Below, one piece after another: positions 8,187-17,409 of a stretch of DNA of 24,951 bases. The notes beneath the pieces were generated by a model. The model was not told the origin of the DNA. It did no database searches and saw only the letters and a program-made list of their open reading frames with translations. Both the position numbers and the translations under genes were made by a program. The stretch's first letter is position 1. Each line of letters begins with the position of its first letter. This DNA is from DASPWV01 sp046727855 (GTDB taxonomy: Bacteria > Acidobacteriota > Vicinamibacteria > Vicinamibacterales > UBA2999): positions 1 through 24,951 of the forward strand of contig JBKPDL010000057.1 in assembly GCA_046727855.1 (NCBI GenBank). The letters run 5' to 3'.

Positions 8187-9195
8187 CGCACTCACCGCCG
8201 CTCTGTTCGTAGCTCAGACCCTCGTGAGTGTTGGCGTTGCGAGCGGACCGCAGCCGCGCGTCCCGGATGCGACAACTGTGGCCGCGCTTCACGAGCTGAT
8301 TCAAACGGGTCGCACTGAGGAGGCGCAAGAACAGCTGAAGCGATTCGACGCCACCGCGCCAGTGGTGGTGTACCTGCGCGGGCTCGGGTTGTACCACGCC
8401 GACGAGCACGCAAAAGCGATTGAGACGCTTTTGCCCGTCGTCTCGCAGCTCGAGAACGGGAGCGTCGAGCGCAGGGAGACCGAGCAGGTGCTGGGTCTCG
8501 CGTTGTATGCAGCGGGCCGATTGGCGGAGGCCATCCCCTATCTCGAGGCGACGCGAACGTGGGCGCGCGACAACATTGAGCTGAATTACTACCTGGGGCT
8601 GGCCTACCTCCAAACCGGGAAGATCGATGCGGCGCGGCCGGCGCTCGCGGTGACCTTCGGCGTGCCGCCTGACCAAGCGGCGACGCATCTCCTCACGGCA
8701 CAGATGCTGATTCGTCTGAACCTCGATGAGGCGGCAGCGGCGGAGCTCAAACGCGCGCTCGAAAAGAACCCTCGATTGCCTCACGTCCAGTACTTGCTTG
8801 GCCAGATGGCGCTCTTCCGCGGTCGGCTCGAGGAAAGCGCTGAGTGGACGCGTAAGGAGCTCGACGTGAATCCTGGGAACGCGATGGCTTGGTACCAGCT
8901 TGGCGATGTTTATGTGCGCGAAGCCAAGTGGAACCAGGCAATCACGATGCTTCAGCGATCGCTCTGGATCAATCCGTTCTACAGCGGGCCGTATATTCTC
9001 CTCGGCCGCGCCTACATGAAGACCGAACGGATGGCGACCGCCGAAGGGATGCTGCGCCGCGCCATTCAGTACGATCCGAACAATCGCGCCGCGCATTACC
9101 TGCTGGCGCAGCTTCTGCAGCAGCTCGGACGGCACGCCGAGGCGAAGGAGGAGTTCGCGATCGCGGAGAAGCTCCAAGGGCAGCCCGGGCGATGA
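8161..9195 (+). CDS. Exported TPR protein (third gene of the operon)
   Basis: A 344-residue protein from ATG 8161, inside the end of the preceding gene (26-base overlap). I chose this start because AAGGAAAGGG lies just before it and because it gives a signal peptide (basic MRRRCRRSS, then ALTAALFVAQTLVSVGVASG). The mature protein is a TPR solenoid: about eight helical-hairpin units, clearest from residue ~130 onward (DNIELNYYLGLAYLQTGKID, PHVQYLLGQMALFRGRLEES, AMAWYQLGDVYVREAKWNQA, YSGPYILLGRAYMKTERMAT). No enzyme motif is seen. It is shorter than the first TPR protein, and its repeats are less like a simple tandem array, so the two are paralogous in type rather than a recent copy. Its TGA overlaps the next ATG (ATGA, 9192-9195). 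Presumed scaffold or binding partner for the CRTAC1 proteins. Confidence 0.88.
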   Translation: MRRRCRRSSALTAALFVAQTLVSVGVASGPQPRVPDATTVAALHELIQTGRTEEAQEQLKRFDATAPVVVYLRGLGLYHADEHAKAIETLLPVVSQLENGSVERRETEQVLGLALYAAGRLAEAIPYLEATRTWARDNIELNYYLGLAYLQTGKIDAARPALAVTFGVPPDQAATHLLTAQMLIRLNLDEAAAAELKRALEKNPRLPHVQYLLGQMALFRGRLEESAEWTRKELDVNPGNAMAWYQLGDVYVREAKWNQAITMLQRSLWINPFYSGPYILLGRAYMKTERMATAEGMLRRAIQYDPNNRAAHYLLAQLLQQLGRHAEAKEEFAIAEKLQGQPGR

Positions 9196-10982
9196 ACGCA
9201 AGACTCCCGTCGCCGCACGCATCCAACGTCGCCCATCGCCGAGCCGCGCGAGTTCTCCTGATCGCGCTGCCATGCCTGTCCTTCATGTTCGGCGACGAAG
9301 GCGGTGTCTCGGAGTTCGAAGTGGCAGCCGAGCAGACGTGGCCGGTCCAGTTCACGGATATCGCCGCGACCGCTGCCCTCACGTTTCCGTCGATCTACGG
9401 CGGCGTCGATCAAAAACGGTTCATCATCGAGACCAACGGCGCCGGCGTGGCGCTCATCGACTACGACCGAGACGGCTGGCTCGATGCGCTCGTCCTGAGC
9501 GGCACCCGACTCGCCGAGGGCGAGCGGCGCGACGCGTCATTCCCCTCGGGCGCGGCGCCCTCGAACCGGATGTATCGCAACCAGCGCGATGGCACCTTTG
9601 TCGACGTCACCGATCGCGTTGGTTTGCGGCACACGGGATGGGCTTCAGGCGTCTGCGCCGGCGACATCGACCGCGACGGCTGGCTCGACTTGTTTCTCAC
9701 CTATTACGGCCGCAACGTTCTCTATCGCAACGATCGCGGCGCGAAGTTTCAGGATGTGACCGCGACCGCCGGGCTCGGTGGTAAGGACGTGCGATGGGGT
9801 TCCGGCTGCACGTTTATCGATTACGACCGCGATGGCCGTCTCGATTTGTTCGTCTCCAACTACCTGCGCTTCGATCTCGACGCGGCGCCCGAGCCTGGAA
9901 AGGGACCAAACTGTCTGTGGAAGGGTGTACCCGTGAACTGTGGTCCGAAAGGGCTGCCGACCGACACCAACCTGCTCTTTCGTAATCGCGGCGACGGCAC
10001 GTTCGAGGATATGTCCGCAGCCTCGGGCATCGCGCGGGTCACCGGGCGTTACCCAATGACCGCCGCGGGCGCGGACTTCACCGGCGACAACTGGCCGGAT
10101 CTCTACGTCGCGTCCGATTCCACCGCCGCGATCCTGTATCGCAACAATCGCGATGGCACGTTCACCGACATCGCGCTCGAAAGCGGCGCCGCCTACAACG
10201 AGCAAGGCAACGCGCAAGCGGGCATGGGCCTCGCGATCGGCGACTTCAACAGCGACGCGCGCCTCGACATCTTGAAGACACATTTTGCCGACGACATCCC
10301 GGCGCTCTATCGCGGGCTCGGAGAGGGGCTGTTCGAGGATGTGGCCACTCTCGCGCGCCTCAACGTGCAGAACCGGTACGTCGAGTGGGGCGCCGGGATG
10401 CCCGATCTCGACAACGACGGCCGACCCGACATCTTCTACGTCACTGGTAACGTCTATCCCGAGGTCGAACGCGTGCTGCCGCAGTACCCGCACCGAGGTC
10501 CGCGCATCGTCTTTCAAAACGTGGACGGTGAGCGGTTCGACGACGTGTCGGCGGTCAGCGGTCCCGGTGTGACGACTCCGCGCTCGAGCCGCGGCGCCGC
10601 ATTCGGCGACATCGACAACGATGGGGATATCGACGTCCTCATCATGAACATGAACGAACCGCCCTCCCTGCTCCGCAACGACTACAAGGGCGCGAATGGC
10701 TGGATCGGCGTGCAACTCCAGGGCACGCAGACGAATCCGCACGGTGTCGGCGCGCTCGTGGTGGTCACGACACGTGGACGCACGCAGGCTCAGGCGGTGC
10801 TCAGCCAAGCGAGTTACTACTCGCACAACGACGTGCGGCTCCATTTCGGGCTCGGGGCGAGTCGCAGCGCGGATCGCATCGAAGTTCGATGGCCGAGCGG
10901 CGTCATCGACACCGTGAAAGAAGTGAACGGCGGACAAGTCCTCGCCATTCGCGAGGGCGCCGCGCCGGCGACCGGACGATAA
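9192..10982 (+). CDS. CRTAC1 family propeller with ASPIC/UnbV domain (copy B)
   Basis: A 596-residue protein from ATG 9192, overlapping the previous stop by four bases, with AAGGG about 12 bases upstream. The N-terminus is basic then hydrophobic (HRRAARVLLIALPCLSFMFG), a signal peptide or anchor; the LPCLSFMFG segment is a poor lipobox. The propeller runs from residue ~90 to ~481 with seven metal-loop positions: DYDRDGWLD, DIDRDGWLD, DYDRDGRLD, DFTGDNWPD, DFNSDARLD, DLDNDGRPD and DIDNDGDID. Loops 4 and 5 lack the usual acidic/Gly pattern, unlike copy A. The paired-cysteine insert (CLWKGVPVNCGPKGL) and a C-terminal UnbV domain (~512-590; SYYSHNDVRLHFGLG, IEVRWPSG) are present. The gene ends 27 bases before the convergent glycosidase. 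Function unknown; probably acts with the other three operon products outside the cytoplasm. Confidence 0.92.
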   Translation: MNARLPSPHASNVAHRRAARVLLIALPCLSFMFGDEGGVSEFEVAAEQTWPVQFTDIAATAALTFPSIYGGVDQKRFIIETNGAGVALIDYDRDGWLDALVLSGTRLAEGERRDASFPSGAAPSNRMYRNQRDGTFVDVTDRVGLRHTGWASGVCAGDIDRDGWLDLFLTYYGRNVLYRNDRGAKFQDVTATAGLGGKDVRWGSGCTFIDYDRDGRLDLFVSNYLRFDLDAAPEPGKGPNCLWKGVPVNCGPKGLPTDTNLLFRNRGDGTFEDMSAASGIARVTGRYPMTAAGADFTGDNWPDLYVASDSTAAILYRNNRDGTFTDIALESGAAYNEQGNAQAGMGLAIGDFNSDARLDILKTHFADDIPALYRGLGEGLFEDVATLARLNVQNRYVEWGAGMPDLDNDGRPDIFYVTGNVYPEVERVLPQYPHRGPRIVFQNVDGERFDDVSAVSGPGVTTPRSSRGAAFGDIDNDGDIDVLIMNMNEPPSLLRNDYKGANGWIGVQLQGTQTNPHGVGALVVVTTRGRTQAQAVLSQASYYSHNDVRLHFGLGASRSADRIEVRWPSGVIDTVKEVNGGQVLAIREGAAPATGR

Positions 10983-10984
10983 GC

Positions 10985-10996
10985 GCTCGCGCGAGC
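10985..10996. repeat. 12-bp perfect palindrome between convergent genes
   Basis: GCTCGCGCGAGC sits in the 27-base gap between the end of the second CRTAC1 gene and the end of the minus-strand glycosidase. It could form a small stem but leaves no proper loop and has no T-run on either side, so I do not call it a terminator. No other candidate terminator lies in this gap. Confidence 0.3.
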
Positions 10997-11009
10997 CTCG
11001 CTGCGTCGC

Positions 11010-13706
11010 TCAGCGGAGTTCCAGGACGACTTCCTGTCGCGTGTATCCCTCACCGTCGCCAGCAAAGGCGACTCGGATGACAGGATCGGAGTCCTGGTCG
11101 CGCACGAGTGTTGCACCGCGCAGGGTTCCGGGACCCCGTGGCGTTCTGAGAAAGAGATCGTAGGTGTGCCCTGCGCGGCCTTCGAGGAGTAGACGCAGGG
11201 CGCCATCATCCGCACGCGAGCGAAGAATCCTGATGCCCTGGTTGCGCGATCCAGTCGCAGGGGTTGGCGTGGGCACGTACACGTCCGTTCCACCGCGATA
11301 GCGAAACTCCGCAACGACCTCGCGCGCCGGCTGTGCGACGGCAACCTCCGCGAACTGCACGTCACCCAAACGGATAAGGCGCGGCCGCGTTGCCTTGCCG
11401 TCGATCAGAACGCGATCGATCACCGCGTCCTGCGGGAATGCCGGAGCGAGGAGCAGCGACGGGATGCGGGACCCGGTTGGCTGACCTTCCGAGGAAGGGA
11501 CGATCCTCACCGTGAGCGTCGCCGCCGAGCGCGACACGTCGACGTCGACACGGCTACCTCCACTCAGCACGCCGCGCGCCGAGGCGCGCGCCCAATCGGG
11601 CGGCAATTGCGGGGCGATGCGCAGCTGACTGCCGCCATCCAGTGTCTCGATGCCGAGCAGGCCGCGCACGATCGGCGACACAACCATTGCCTGCGACCAA
11701 ATCTGGTGATGCGACGAACGACCGAAGGGCGCGTTGAAGTCGCCCGACAGGAGCTCAGTGACGTAGCCGAGCGCGCCCGGTTCTGTAAGCAGCGCGTTGG
11801 CCAACAGGGCCTGATAACCGACGTGCGGTCGGCCGTAGCGGTATGCCGCGACCGAGGCCCAGCCAGTAAAAAGGGGCCATACCGACCCGTAGTGATAGGA
11901 CAGCGGATCGTACAGGAGACTCCGCTCAGAGAGAATTCGATGGCCCCAGTCGGTGGCCATCGAGGCGCTGCCGACGCGATCGAGTTCATGGTCTGCGCGC
12001 TCAGAATCCAGCGTGCGCCACCACATCGGCACTGACGGCAGCACGGTGTCCTCGTCGATTAGGTCGCGCACTGCTGCAGGTCTGCGCTCACGATCGACAA
12101 GCTCCTCGAGCCGGCGCTGCCGCCGTTCGCGCGCGGGACCTGGCTCCGCGACCGGTTTATCTTTTCGCGCTCGCAACGTGGCGAACGCGTAGTGCGAAGG
12201 CCCTGGAAGCCAGTAGGTGTTCTCGACTGCGGCGCGTGTACGTTCCGCTGCCTGACGCCCCGCGTCGGCTGCAGTGCGGTCACCCATCTCGGCGGCCAGC
12301 GCGGCGAGGCTGCGCGATGCTTCGATCCATAGCCCTTGCAGATAAATTTCCTCGTGCGGAGGAAAGAGCGCGCCACCCTCGACCCAGCCGTGGCCGACGC
12401 CGGTGTTTTCGATCAATCCGTTTCGATCCGAATCAGTTGCCGCGGAGAACTGGTAGGCCTTCTGAATGGAGGGCCAATGGCGTGCGAGGAATGCGCGATC
12501 GCCACTGGCACGCCATGCGTCGGCGTGTGCGATCACATACAGCGGCGTCGCATCGGCGCTCGCCCATGCGTACGGAAAGTCGGTAAACCAGGGAATGAAG
12601 CCGGCGCTCTGCGAAATCTCGTGCGGGATCTTGCCGTCATCACGTTGGTACTTGGCGAGAAATTCCAGCGCGGTCCGCGCATCCGAGTCGTTACCGGCAG
12701 CGGTGAGCGCGAGGGTGGTCCAGAGTGCATCGCGACCAAAGAACCACGCGAACCCCGGCCGCTCGCTGTTGCCCGACGTGCGGAAGCCAGCGACCAGACC
12801 AGTGCCGAGCGTGGGATTGGTGGCCAGCCCCTTGTCGATGCCGATGCGCGCCCAGTCGTAGGCGCGGTTGAGACGCGCGTCCGGCATGGTGAGGCGTACC
12901 GTCCGATCGAGCAGGCGCGCGTAGTGTCTTGCCGTACCGTCGTAGAGCGCAGGGACCGATCCGAGGACGCGATTGTAAGTGGCGCGCGCCGCCGCGCGGC
13001 CAGCCGTGTCCGCTGTGATCACAATCGGAACGAACTCGCGTGCGGCCCTTTCCGGAGTGATCTGAATCGCGAACTCGAGCAGCACGTCACGCGGTTCCTC
13101 CTGGTAGGGCATTACCGCGCGATCGGTGGCGCCTGGCACACCCACAATCCCGGCGAAGCGTCCGCTGTCCTCTGATAACTCGTACTCTTGAGCCGCCGCG
13201 TCCCAGCCCACATTCGCCGTCGCCGCACCGGCAGGCCACATGGGCCGAAGCGCGGGTCTGAACGATCCGACGACCGTCATCGGGAGCGTCGTGTCGATAT
13301 CGAGCAGGATGACGAAGGCCGGCTCGTCGATTGGCGCAAACATGATCTGCCGCACGGTAAAGGCGGCATGCGACGCAGTAACGATCGTGGCTTCAGGGCG
13401 TACCTCGATCGTGCTGCTCAGCTCGGAGGCGGGCACTGCGAGTGGGTAACCCTCGAGTGCAAAACTCAGCTGCAATCGGTCCAGCACCTTGAGCGGATGC
13501 ACCCAGACTTCGATCGAGCGCCCTTCATACCCGAACGCCGCGCTGCGGCGTCCCACCACGTCGAAGAACGCTCCGGTCGTTACGCCGCGCTGCAAGGCCA
13601 AACTCGATGGCGTGAGTGTAAATCGCGCGATCGCGACGCCCTGCGCGCGCGGCCACGCCGCAGCGACGCCGACCACCACGAGCGCGGCAATGAAAGTGCG
13701 TCGCAC
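11010..13706 (-). CDS. Exported glucoamylase/amylo-alpha-1,6-glucosidase-like glycoside hydrolase (six-hairpin fold)
   Basis: The GTG at 13706 opens a signal peptide (RRTFIAALVVVGVAAAWPRA) and gives 898 residues. An ATG at 13853 in the same frame would add 49 residues that do not look secretory. Neither start has a good ribosome site, so the start is uncertain. After an N-terminal beta-rich domain comes an (alpha/alpha)6 catalytic domain of the glycogen-debranching/glucoamylase type (COG3408-like). Landmarks are GFAWFFGRDALW (~315-330), DGKIPHEISQ, SADATPLYVIAHADAW, GHGWVEGGALFPPHEEIYLQ (with Glu near 443) and YHYGSVWPLFTGW. A C-terminal beta-sandwich follows. The likely substrate is an alpha-glucan side chain or oligosaccharide, by exo-hydrolysis; the exact GH family (15, 63 or 133-like) cannot be settled by eye. 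It is divergent from the receptor gene, suggesting shared control. Confidence 0.85.
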   Translation of the reverse strand: MRRTFIAALVVVGVAAAWPRAQGVAIARFTLTPSSLALQRGVTTGAFFDVVGRRSAAFGYEGRSIEVWVHPLKVLDRLQLSFALEGYPLAVPASELSSTIEVRPEATIVTASHAAFTVRQIMFAPIDEPAFVILLDIDTTLPMTVVGSFRPALRPMWPAGAATANVGWDAAAQEYELSEDSGRFAGIVGVPGATDRAVMPYQEEPRDVLLEFAIQITPERAAREFVPIVITADTAGRAAARATYNRVLGSVPALYDGTARHYARLLDRTVRLTMPDARLNRAYDWARIGIDKGLATNPTLGTGLVAGFRTSGNSERPGFAWFFGRDALWTTLALTAAGNDSDARTALEFLAKYQRDDGKIPHEISQSAGFIPWFTDFPYAWASADATPLYVIAHADAWRASGDRAFLARHWPSIQKAYQFSAATDSDRNGLIENTGVGHGWVEGGALFPPHEEIYLQGLWIEASRSLAALAAEMGDRTAADAGRQAAERTRAAVENTYWLPGPSHYAFATLRARKDKPVAEPGPARERRQRRLEELVDRERRPAAVRDLIDEDTVLPSVPMWWRTLDSERADHELDRVGSASMATDWGHRILSERSLLYDPLSYHYGSVWPLFTGWASVAAYRYGRPHVGYQALLANALLTEPGALGYVTELLSGDFNAPFGRSSHHQIWSQAMVVSPIVRGLLGIETLDGGSQLRIAPQLPPDWARASARGVLSGGSRVDVDVSRSAATLTVRIVPSSEGQPTGSRIPSLLLAPAFPQDAVIDRVLIDGKATRPRLIRLGDVQFAEVAVAQPAREVVAEFRYRGGTDVYVPTPTPATGSRNQGIRILRSRADDGALRLLLEGRAGHTYDLFLRTPRGPGTLRGATLVRDQDSDPVIRVAFAGDGEGYTRQEVVLELR

Positions 13707-13793
13707 GGCATCGAATGCTCGTCGAGATTCACTCCCATTACAAGCAACAGATCGAGTTCGCACGTGACATATGGACGGTGCGCTGCAGAAACT

Positions 13794-13809
13794 CGAGTCG
13801 AGCGACTCG
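13794..13809. promoter_or_regulatory. Candidate operator: inverted repeat between the glycosidase and receptor genes
   Basis: CGAGTCG-AG-CGACTCG is a perfect 7+2+7 inverted repeat in the divergent region between 13706 and 13931, about 122 bases before the receptor start. Its position fits a regulator site for both genes. It lacks the central CG of typical LacI-family operators, and no regulator gene lies in the window, so the binding protein is unknown. Confidence 0.3.
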
Positions 13810-13816
13810 CTTTCGG

Positions 13817-13846
13817 TTGCAATCGGCTCAGGCACCATGGTAGGGT
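13817..13846 (+). promoter_or_regulatory. Possible sigma70-like promoter for the TonB-dependent receptor
   Basis: TTGCAA at 13817-13822 and TAGGGT at 13841-13846 are separated by 18 bases and lie just downstream of the inverted repeat at 13794-13809. Only 4/6 and 3/6 positions match E. coli consensus, so this is a weak candidate; it would give a 5' leader of about 80 bases. Confidence 0.2.
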
Positions 13847-13930
13847 CCGACATCGTCTGCAGGGGCTACGCGCAATACCGCTCAAGCGCGTCTACTGCCC
13901 GCGAATTCGGCTTCCCTGAGGAGAGCGCCT

Positions 13931-16900
13931 ATGCTCGTCACTCGCGATCAGGGCCGGTTCATAGTCGCCATCCTAGCGTTGTGTTCGACTATCGCGGTCG
14001 GGGTTCCGGTTGCGGCTGCCCAAGCTGTCTATGGCAGCATCAGCGGCACGGTCAGAGACAACTCAGGCGGCGTTCTCCCGGGCGTAACCGTCACCATCAC
14101 GAGCCTCGAGCGCAAAACGACAGACGAAGTCGTCACCAACGAGTCCGGGTTCTATCTGAAAGACCGCCTCCTTCCCGGCACCTATGAAGTCAAGGCAGAG
14201 ATTGCCGGTTTCAAGCAAGCGGTCTTCAGCGGCGTCAACGTCAGCGTTGATACCAACTCGGCGTTGAACATCGCACTCGAGCTCGGCGGGGTCAATGAAC
14301 AGGTCACGGTGACTGGATACAGTCCACTGCTGAAGACCGATCGCGCGGACGTGGCAACAACGTTCGAATCGCGCCAAATCACCGATCTGCCAGTGCTCGA
14401 TCGCAACTTCACCAAGTTCGTCCTGCTGACGCCGGGCACGCAGCAGTTGGGATGGCAGCATGCCGCGAGCGAGAACCCGCAGGGGTCGACGCAGACGATG
14501 GTCAACGGGCAGCATTTCAGCGGCACGACTTACCAGCTCGACGGAACCGAAAATCGTGATCCCATTCTCGGGATCATCGTCATCAATCCGACCCTCGAGT
14601 CGATTCGCGAAACGAAGATCACGTCGCAGAACTACGATGCGGAGTTTGGACAGGCGACCGCAGGCGTTGTCTCCGTACAGACCAAGTCCGGCGCTAACGA
14701 CTTGCACGGGAGCGGCTTCGAATTCTTCCAGAGCGATAAATTCCAGGCGCGCAACCCGTTCACCCAGTTCGCTCCAGACCCGTTGACGGGGCGTTTCCTG
14801 CCGGAAACCAAGAGGAATCAATTTGGCGGATCGTTTGGCGGCCCGATCGTGCGGAACAGTTGGTTTTTCTTCGGCGACTACGAGGGGACGCGCAGCAGGG
14901 TTGGTGGATCCCGTCTTGGCACAGTGCCAACAGCAGCCGCGCGGAACGGCGATTTCAGTGCGTACGGCGTGCAAATTTTCGATCCGCTCACCGGTGCGCC
15001 GGCGTCGCGCACGCAATTCGCCAACAATCAGATCCCTCGGGCCAGGCTGTCACCACAAGCGCTTGCCATCCTCGATCTGATTCCTTCGCCGAACGTGCCG
15101 GGACGTGAGAACGGCACGATCGACAACTACGTCGCGTCGGGATCGGAGACGTTCGATGCCAACGCGTTCAACATTCGGATCGACGGTCGCCTCACCGACA
15201 AACTCAACACGTTTGGCCGCTACAGCCTCGGGGACTTTCTCCGCGATGGCCCGCAGGCCTTCGGCTCGGGAGGCGGCGACGAACTGGTCAGCCTCGGCGG
15301 CGTCTCCGATGCGCGCAACCAAAGTATTGCCTACGGCATCGACTACTCACTCTCGTCATCGCTGCTGGCCGACTTCCGATTCGGCTGGTTCAAGTACCGC
15401 GTCAACGTGCTGCCGTCCGACTTCGGAACCACACCCGCAGCCGACGCGGGGATCCGCGGACTGAATCTCAACGACACGTTCGCCTCGGGCCTACCGGCGT
15501 TTTTCATTGGCGGCGACACTGATAGCCGGCGCATCGCGTTCGGATCGGGGCTCGGAGACCGCGTCGGACGCTGCAACTGTCCGCTTGACCAGGACGAGCA
15601 GCAGTTTCAGGTGGTCGGCAACGTGACCAAGATAGTGGGCGACCATACCATCAAGGTCGGCATCGATGTGCGCCGTGCGCACAATCTCCGCATCCCGAGC
15701 GACCGGCATCGGTCCGGCGAGCTCAATTTCGAGAACGAGCGGACGAGCGGACCGGCGGGCGGCGGTCTCGCGCTCGCCAGTTTCATGCTCGGCGATGTGA
15801 CGCGCTTCACGCGCTACGTCAGCGCGACCACGGACGCGCGTGAACGGCAGTGGCGACACTTCTATTACGCGCAGGATGTGTGGAGGCCGACGCCAGCACT
15901 CACGCTCAACTATGGGCTGCGTCTCGATATCATCAACCCGCAGACCGTCAACGAACCGGGGAACGGTGGGTTCCTCAGTCTGGCAACGGGTCAGATCAAT
16001 GTTGCCGGCGTGGGCGATATCGACCGGAACGGCAACGTAGAGAACACACTCAACTGGGCGCCGCGCCTGGGGGCGACTTACCAGTTGACCGAGAAAACCG
16101 TCGTGCGCGCCGGGTACGGCAGGAGCTACGACATCGGCGTCTTCGGTTCGCTTTTCGGTCACAGCGTCACACAGAACCTGCCGGTGTTGTCAGTGCAGGA
16201 GCTGAATGCGCCGCAGAACTTCGAGAGCGTCTTCAACCTCGCGCAGGGTCCACCGGACCCGGTGTTCCCTGCGGTGCCCGCCAACGGCGCGTTCGCCTTG
16301 CCGAACGGCGTCTTCGCTCGCGCGCTGCCAGACAAGCAGCGGCCTCCGCACGTCGACGCGTTCAACGTCGTGGTGCAGCATCAGTTGACGGACACAATTG
16401 CCGTCGAGGCCGGATACGTGGGCAACCGCGGTGGCAACGTGTTCGCCGGTGACGGACCGGCCACCAATGTGAACCAGGCGATCCTGACGGGCTTCCCCAC
16501 CGTGCCAACCGATTTGCGACGGCCGTTCTTCGCCGGGAACGTGCCGAACACCTCCGGATTTGGCGGCGCGTTCGGCTGGACGCAGGGCATCGATTACTTC
16601 TGCAACTGCGCCACCAATGCGTACGATTCGCTGCAAACCAAGTTTACGAAGCGTTTCTCGAAGGGCTACTCGGTTCAGTCGAGCTATACGCTGCAGCGCG
16701 CGATCCAGGATAACCCGGACTACTTCTTCTTCGACTCGGAGATGAACCGCGGCCCGGCTGATTGGGATCGCACCCACAACTTCACGCTGTCGCTAGTCGC
16801 AGAACTGCCCTTCGGGCGCGATCGGCGCTTCCTGGCTGATGTCTCACCGGCGCTGGACGCAGTCGTGGGTGGCTGGCAGGTGAACACCAACACGTACATT

Positions 16901-17353
16901 TACAGTGGATTGCCATTCTCCGTGACGTATCGTGACGCGGGCGCCGATCGCGATACCGGCGGCAACAACCGCCCGAACCTGATCGGCGATGCCGAAGGGC
17001 CCAAGACCCGAGAGCAGTGGTTCAACGCGACGCCGATCGGTTCTCCCGGCAGCGCCTTCGAGCGTCCGGCCCGCGGCACCTTCGGGACGATGTCCCGTAA
17101 CGCGCTGCGCGGACCGGGCTACTGGCGCGTCGATGCGTCGCTCTTCAAGCACTTCCGCTTCGGGGGCGCGCGCTCCCTCGAGGCGCGCATCGAAGCTGTG
17201 AACCTGTTCAACAACGTGAACCTCGGGAATCCGGATTCCGAAGTAGGCGTGCCCGGCAACCTGAATCCGAATGCCGGCCGGATCAACTCGACCGCGTTCG
17301 GGGGGAACGATCCGATGCGGAACTTCCAGTTCGCGCTGAAGTTCATCTTCTGA
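13931..17353 (+). CDS. TonB-dependent receptor with carboxypeptidase-regulatory-like N-terminal domain (OAR-like)
   Basis: Intact 1140-residue outer-membrane protein. The ATG at 13931 is preceded by GAGGAGA (13918-13924) and opens a signal peptide ending VPVAAAQA. Residues ~34-110 form a CarboxypepD_reg-like domain (YGSISGTVRDNSGGVLPGVT, SGFYLKDRLLPGTYEVKAE). The plug domain follows from ~120 (VNEQVTVTGYSPLL, NGQHFSGTTYQLDGTENRD, IRETKITSQNYDAEFGQATA), then a long beta-barrel ending in the aromatic signature FQFALKFIF. This is the large receptor class expanded in Acidobacteriota, distantly like SusC. It probably imports carbohydrate, here perhaps malto-oligosaccharides, given two exported alpha-glucan hydrolases within 5 kb. 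No SusD-like lipoprotein is present. It is divergent from the debranching-type enzyme. Substrate is inferred from neighbours only. Confidence 0.93.
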   Translation: MLVTRDQGRFIVAILALCSTIAVGVPVAAAQAVYGSISGTVRDNSGGVLPGVTVTITSLERKTTDEVVTNESGFYLKDRLLPGTYEVKAEIAGFKQAVFSGVNVSVDTNSALNIALELGGVNEQVTVTGYSPLLKTDRADVATTFESRQITDLPVLDRNFTKFVLLTPGTQQLGWQHAASENPQGSTQTMVNGQHFSGTTYQLDGTENRDPILGIIVINPTLESIRETKITSQNYDAEFGQATAGVVSVQTKSGANDLHGSGFEFFQSDKFQARNPFTQFAPDPLTGRFLPETKRNQFGGSFGGPIVRNSWFFFGDYEGTRSRVGGSRLGTVPTAAARNGDFSAYGVQIFDPLTGAPASRTQFANNQIPRARLSPQALAILDLIPSPNVPGRENGTIDNYVASGSETFDANAFNIRIDGRLTDKLNTFGRYSLGDFLRDGPQAFGSGGGDELVSLGGVSDARNQSIAYGIDYSLSSSLLADFRFGWFKYRVNVLPSDFGTTPAADAGIRGLNLNDTFASGLPAFFIGGDTDSRRIAFGSGLGDRVGRCNCPLDQDEQQFQVVGNVTKIVGDHTIKVGIDVRRAHNLRIPSDRHRSGELNFENERTSGPAGGGLALASFMLGDVTRFTRYVSATTDARERQWRHFYYAQDVWRPTPALTLNYGLRLDIINPQTVNEPGNGGFLSLATGQINVAGVGDIDRNGNVENTLNWAPRLGATYQLTEKTVVRAGYGRSYDIGVFGSLFGHSVTQNLPVLSVQELNAPQNFESVFNLAQGPPDPVFPAVPANGAFALPNGVFARALPDKQRPPHVDAFNVVVQHQLTDTIAVEAGYVGNRGGNVFAGDGPATNVNQAILTGFPTVPTDLRRPFFAGNVPNTSGFGGAFGWTQGIDYFCNCATNAYDSLQTKFTKRFSKGYSVQSSYTLQRAIQDNPDYFFFDSEMNRGPADWDRTHNFTLSLVAELPFGRDRRFLADVSPALDAVVGGWQVNTNTYIYSGLPFSVTYRDAGADRDTGGNNRPNLIGDAEGPKTREQWFNATPIGSPGSAFERPARGTFGTMSRNALRGPGYWRVDASLFKHFRFGGARSLEARIEAVNLFNNVNLGNPDSEVGVPGNLNPNAGRINSTAFGGNDPMRNFQFALKFIF

Positions 17354-17409
17354 GTCGGGATCGATAGGGGACGTGGAAAGCCAGCGCGATCAGGGTGTCG
17401 GGCGGGCGC

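Noticed and set aside
6384..8195. A 603-codon open frame on the minus strand opposite the first CRTAC1 gene
   Set aside because: It mirrors the codon phase of a strongly coding GC-rich gene and contains repeated Val/Ile/Glu patterns that are the reverse complement of the propeller repeats. It has no recognisable domain.
9645..10937. A 430-codon antisense frame opposite the second CRTAC1 gene
   Set aside because: Same explanation: it is the antisense of tandem DxDxDG repeats, giving repetitive VVVDVA-like text and no family match.
10983..11009. Bidirectional terminator between convergent genes
   Set aside because: The only symmetry is a loopless 12-bp palindrome with no T-run on either strand.
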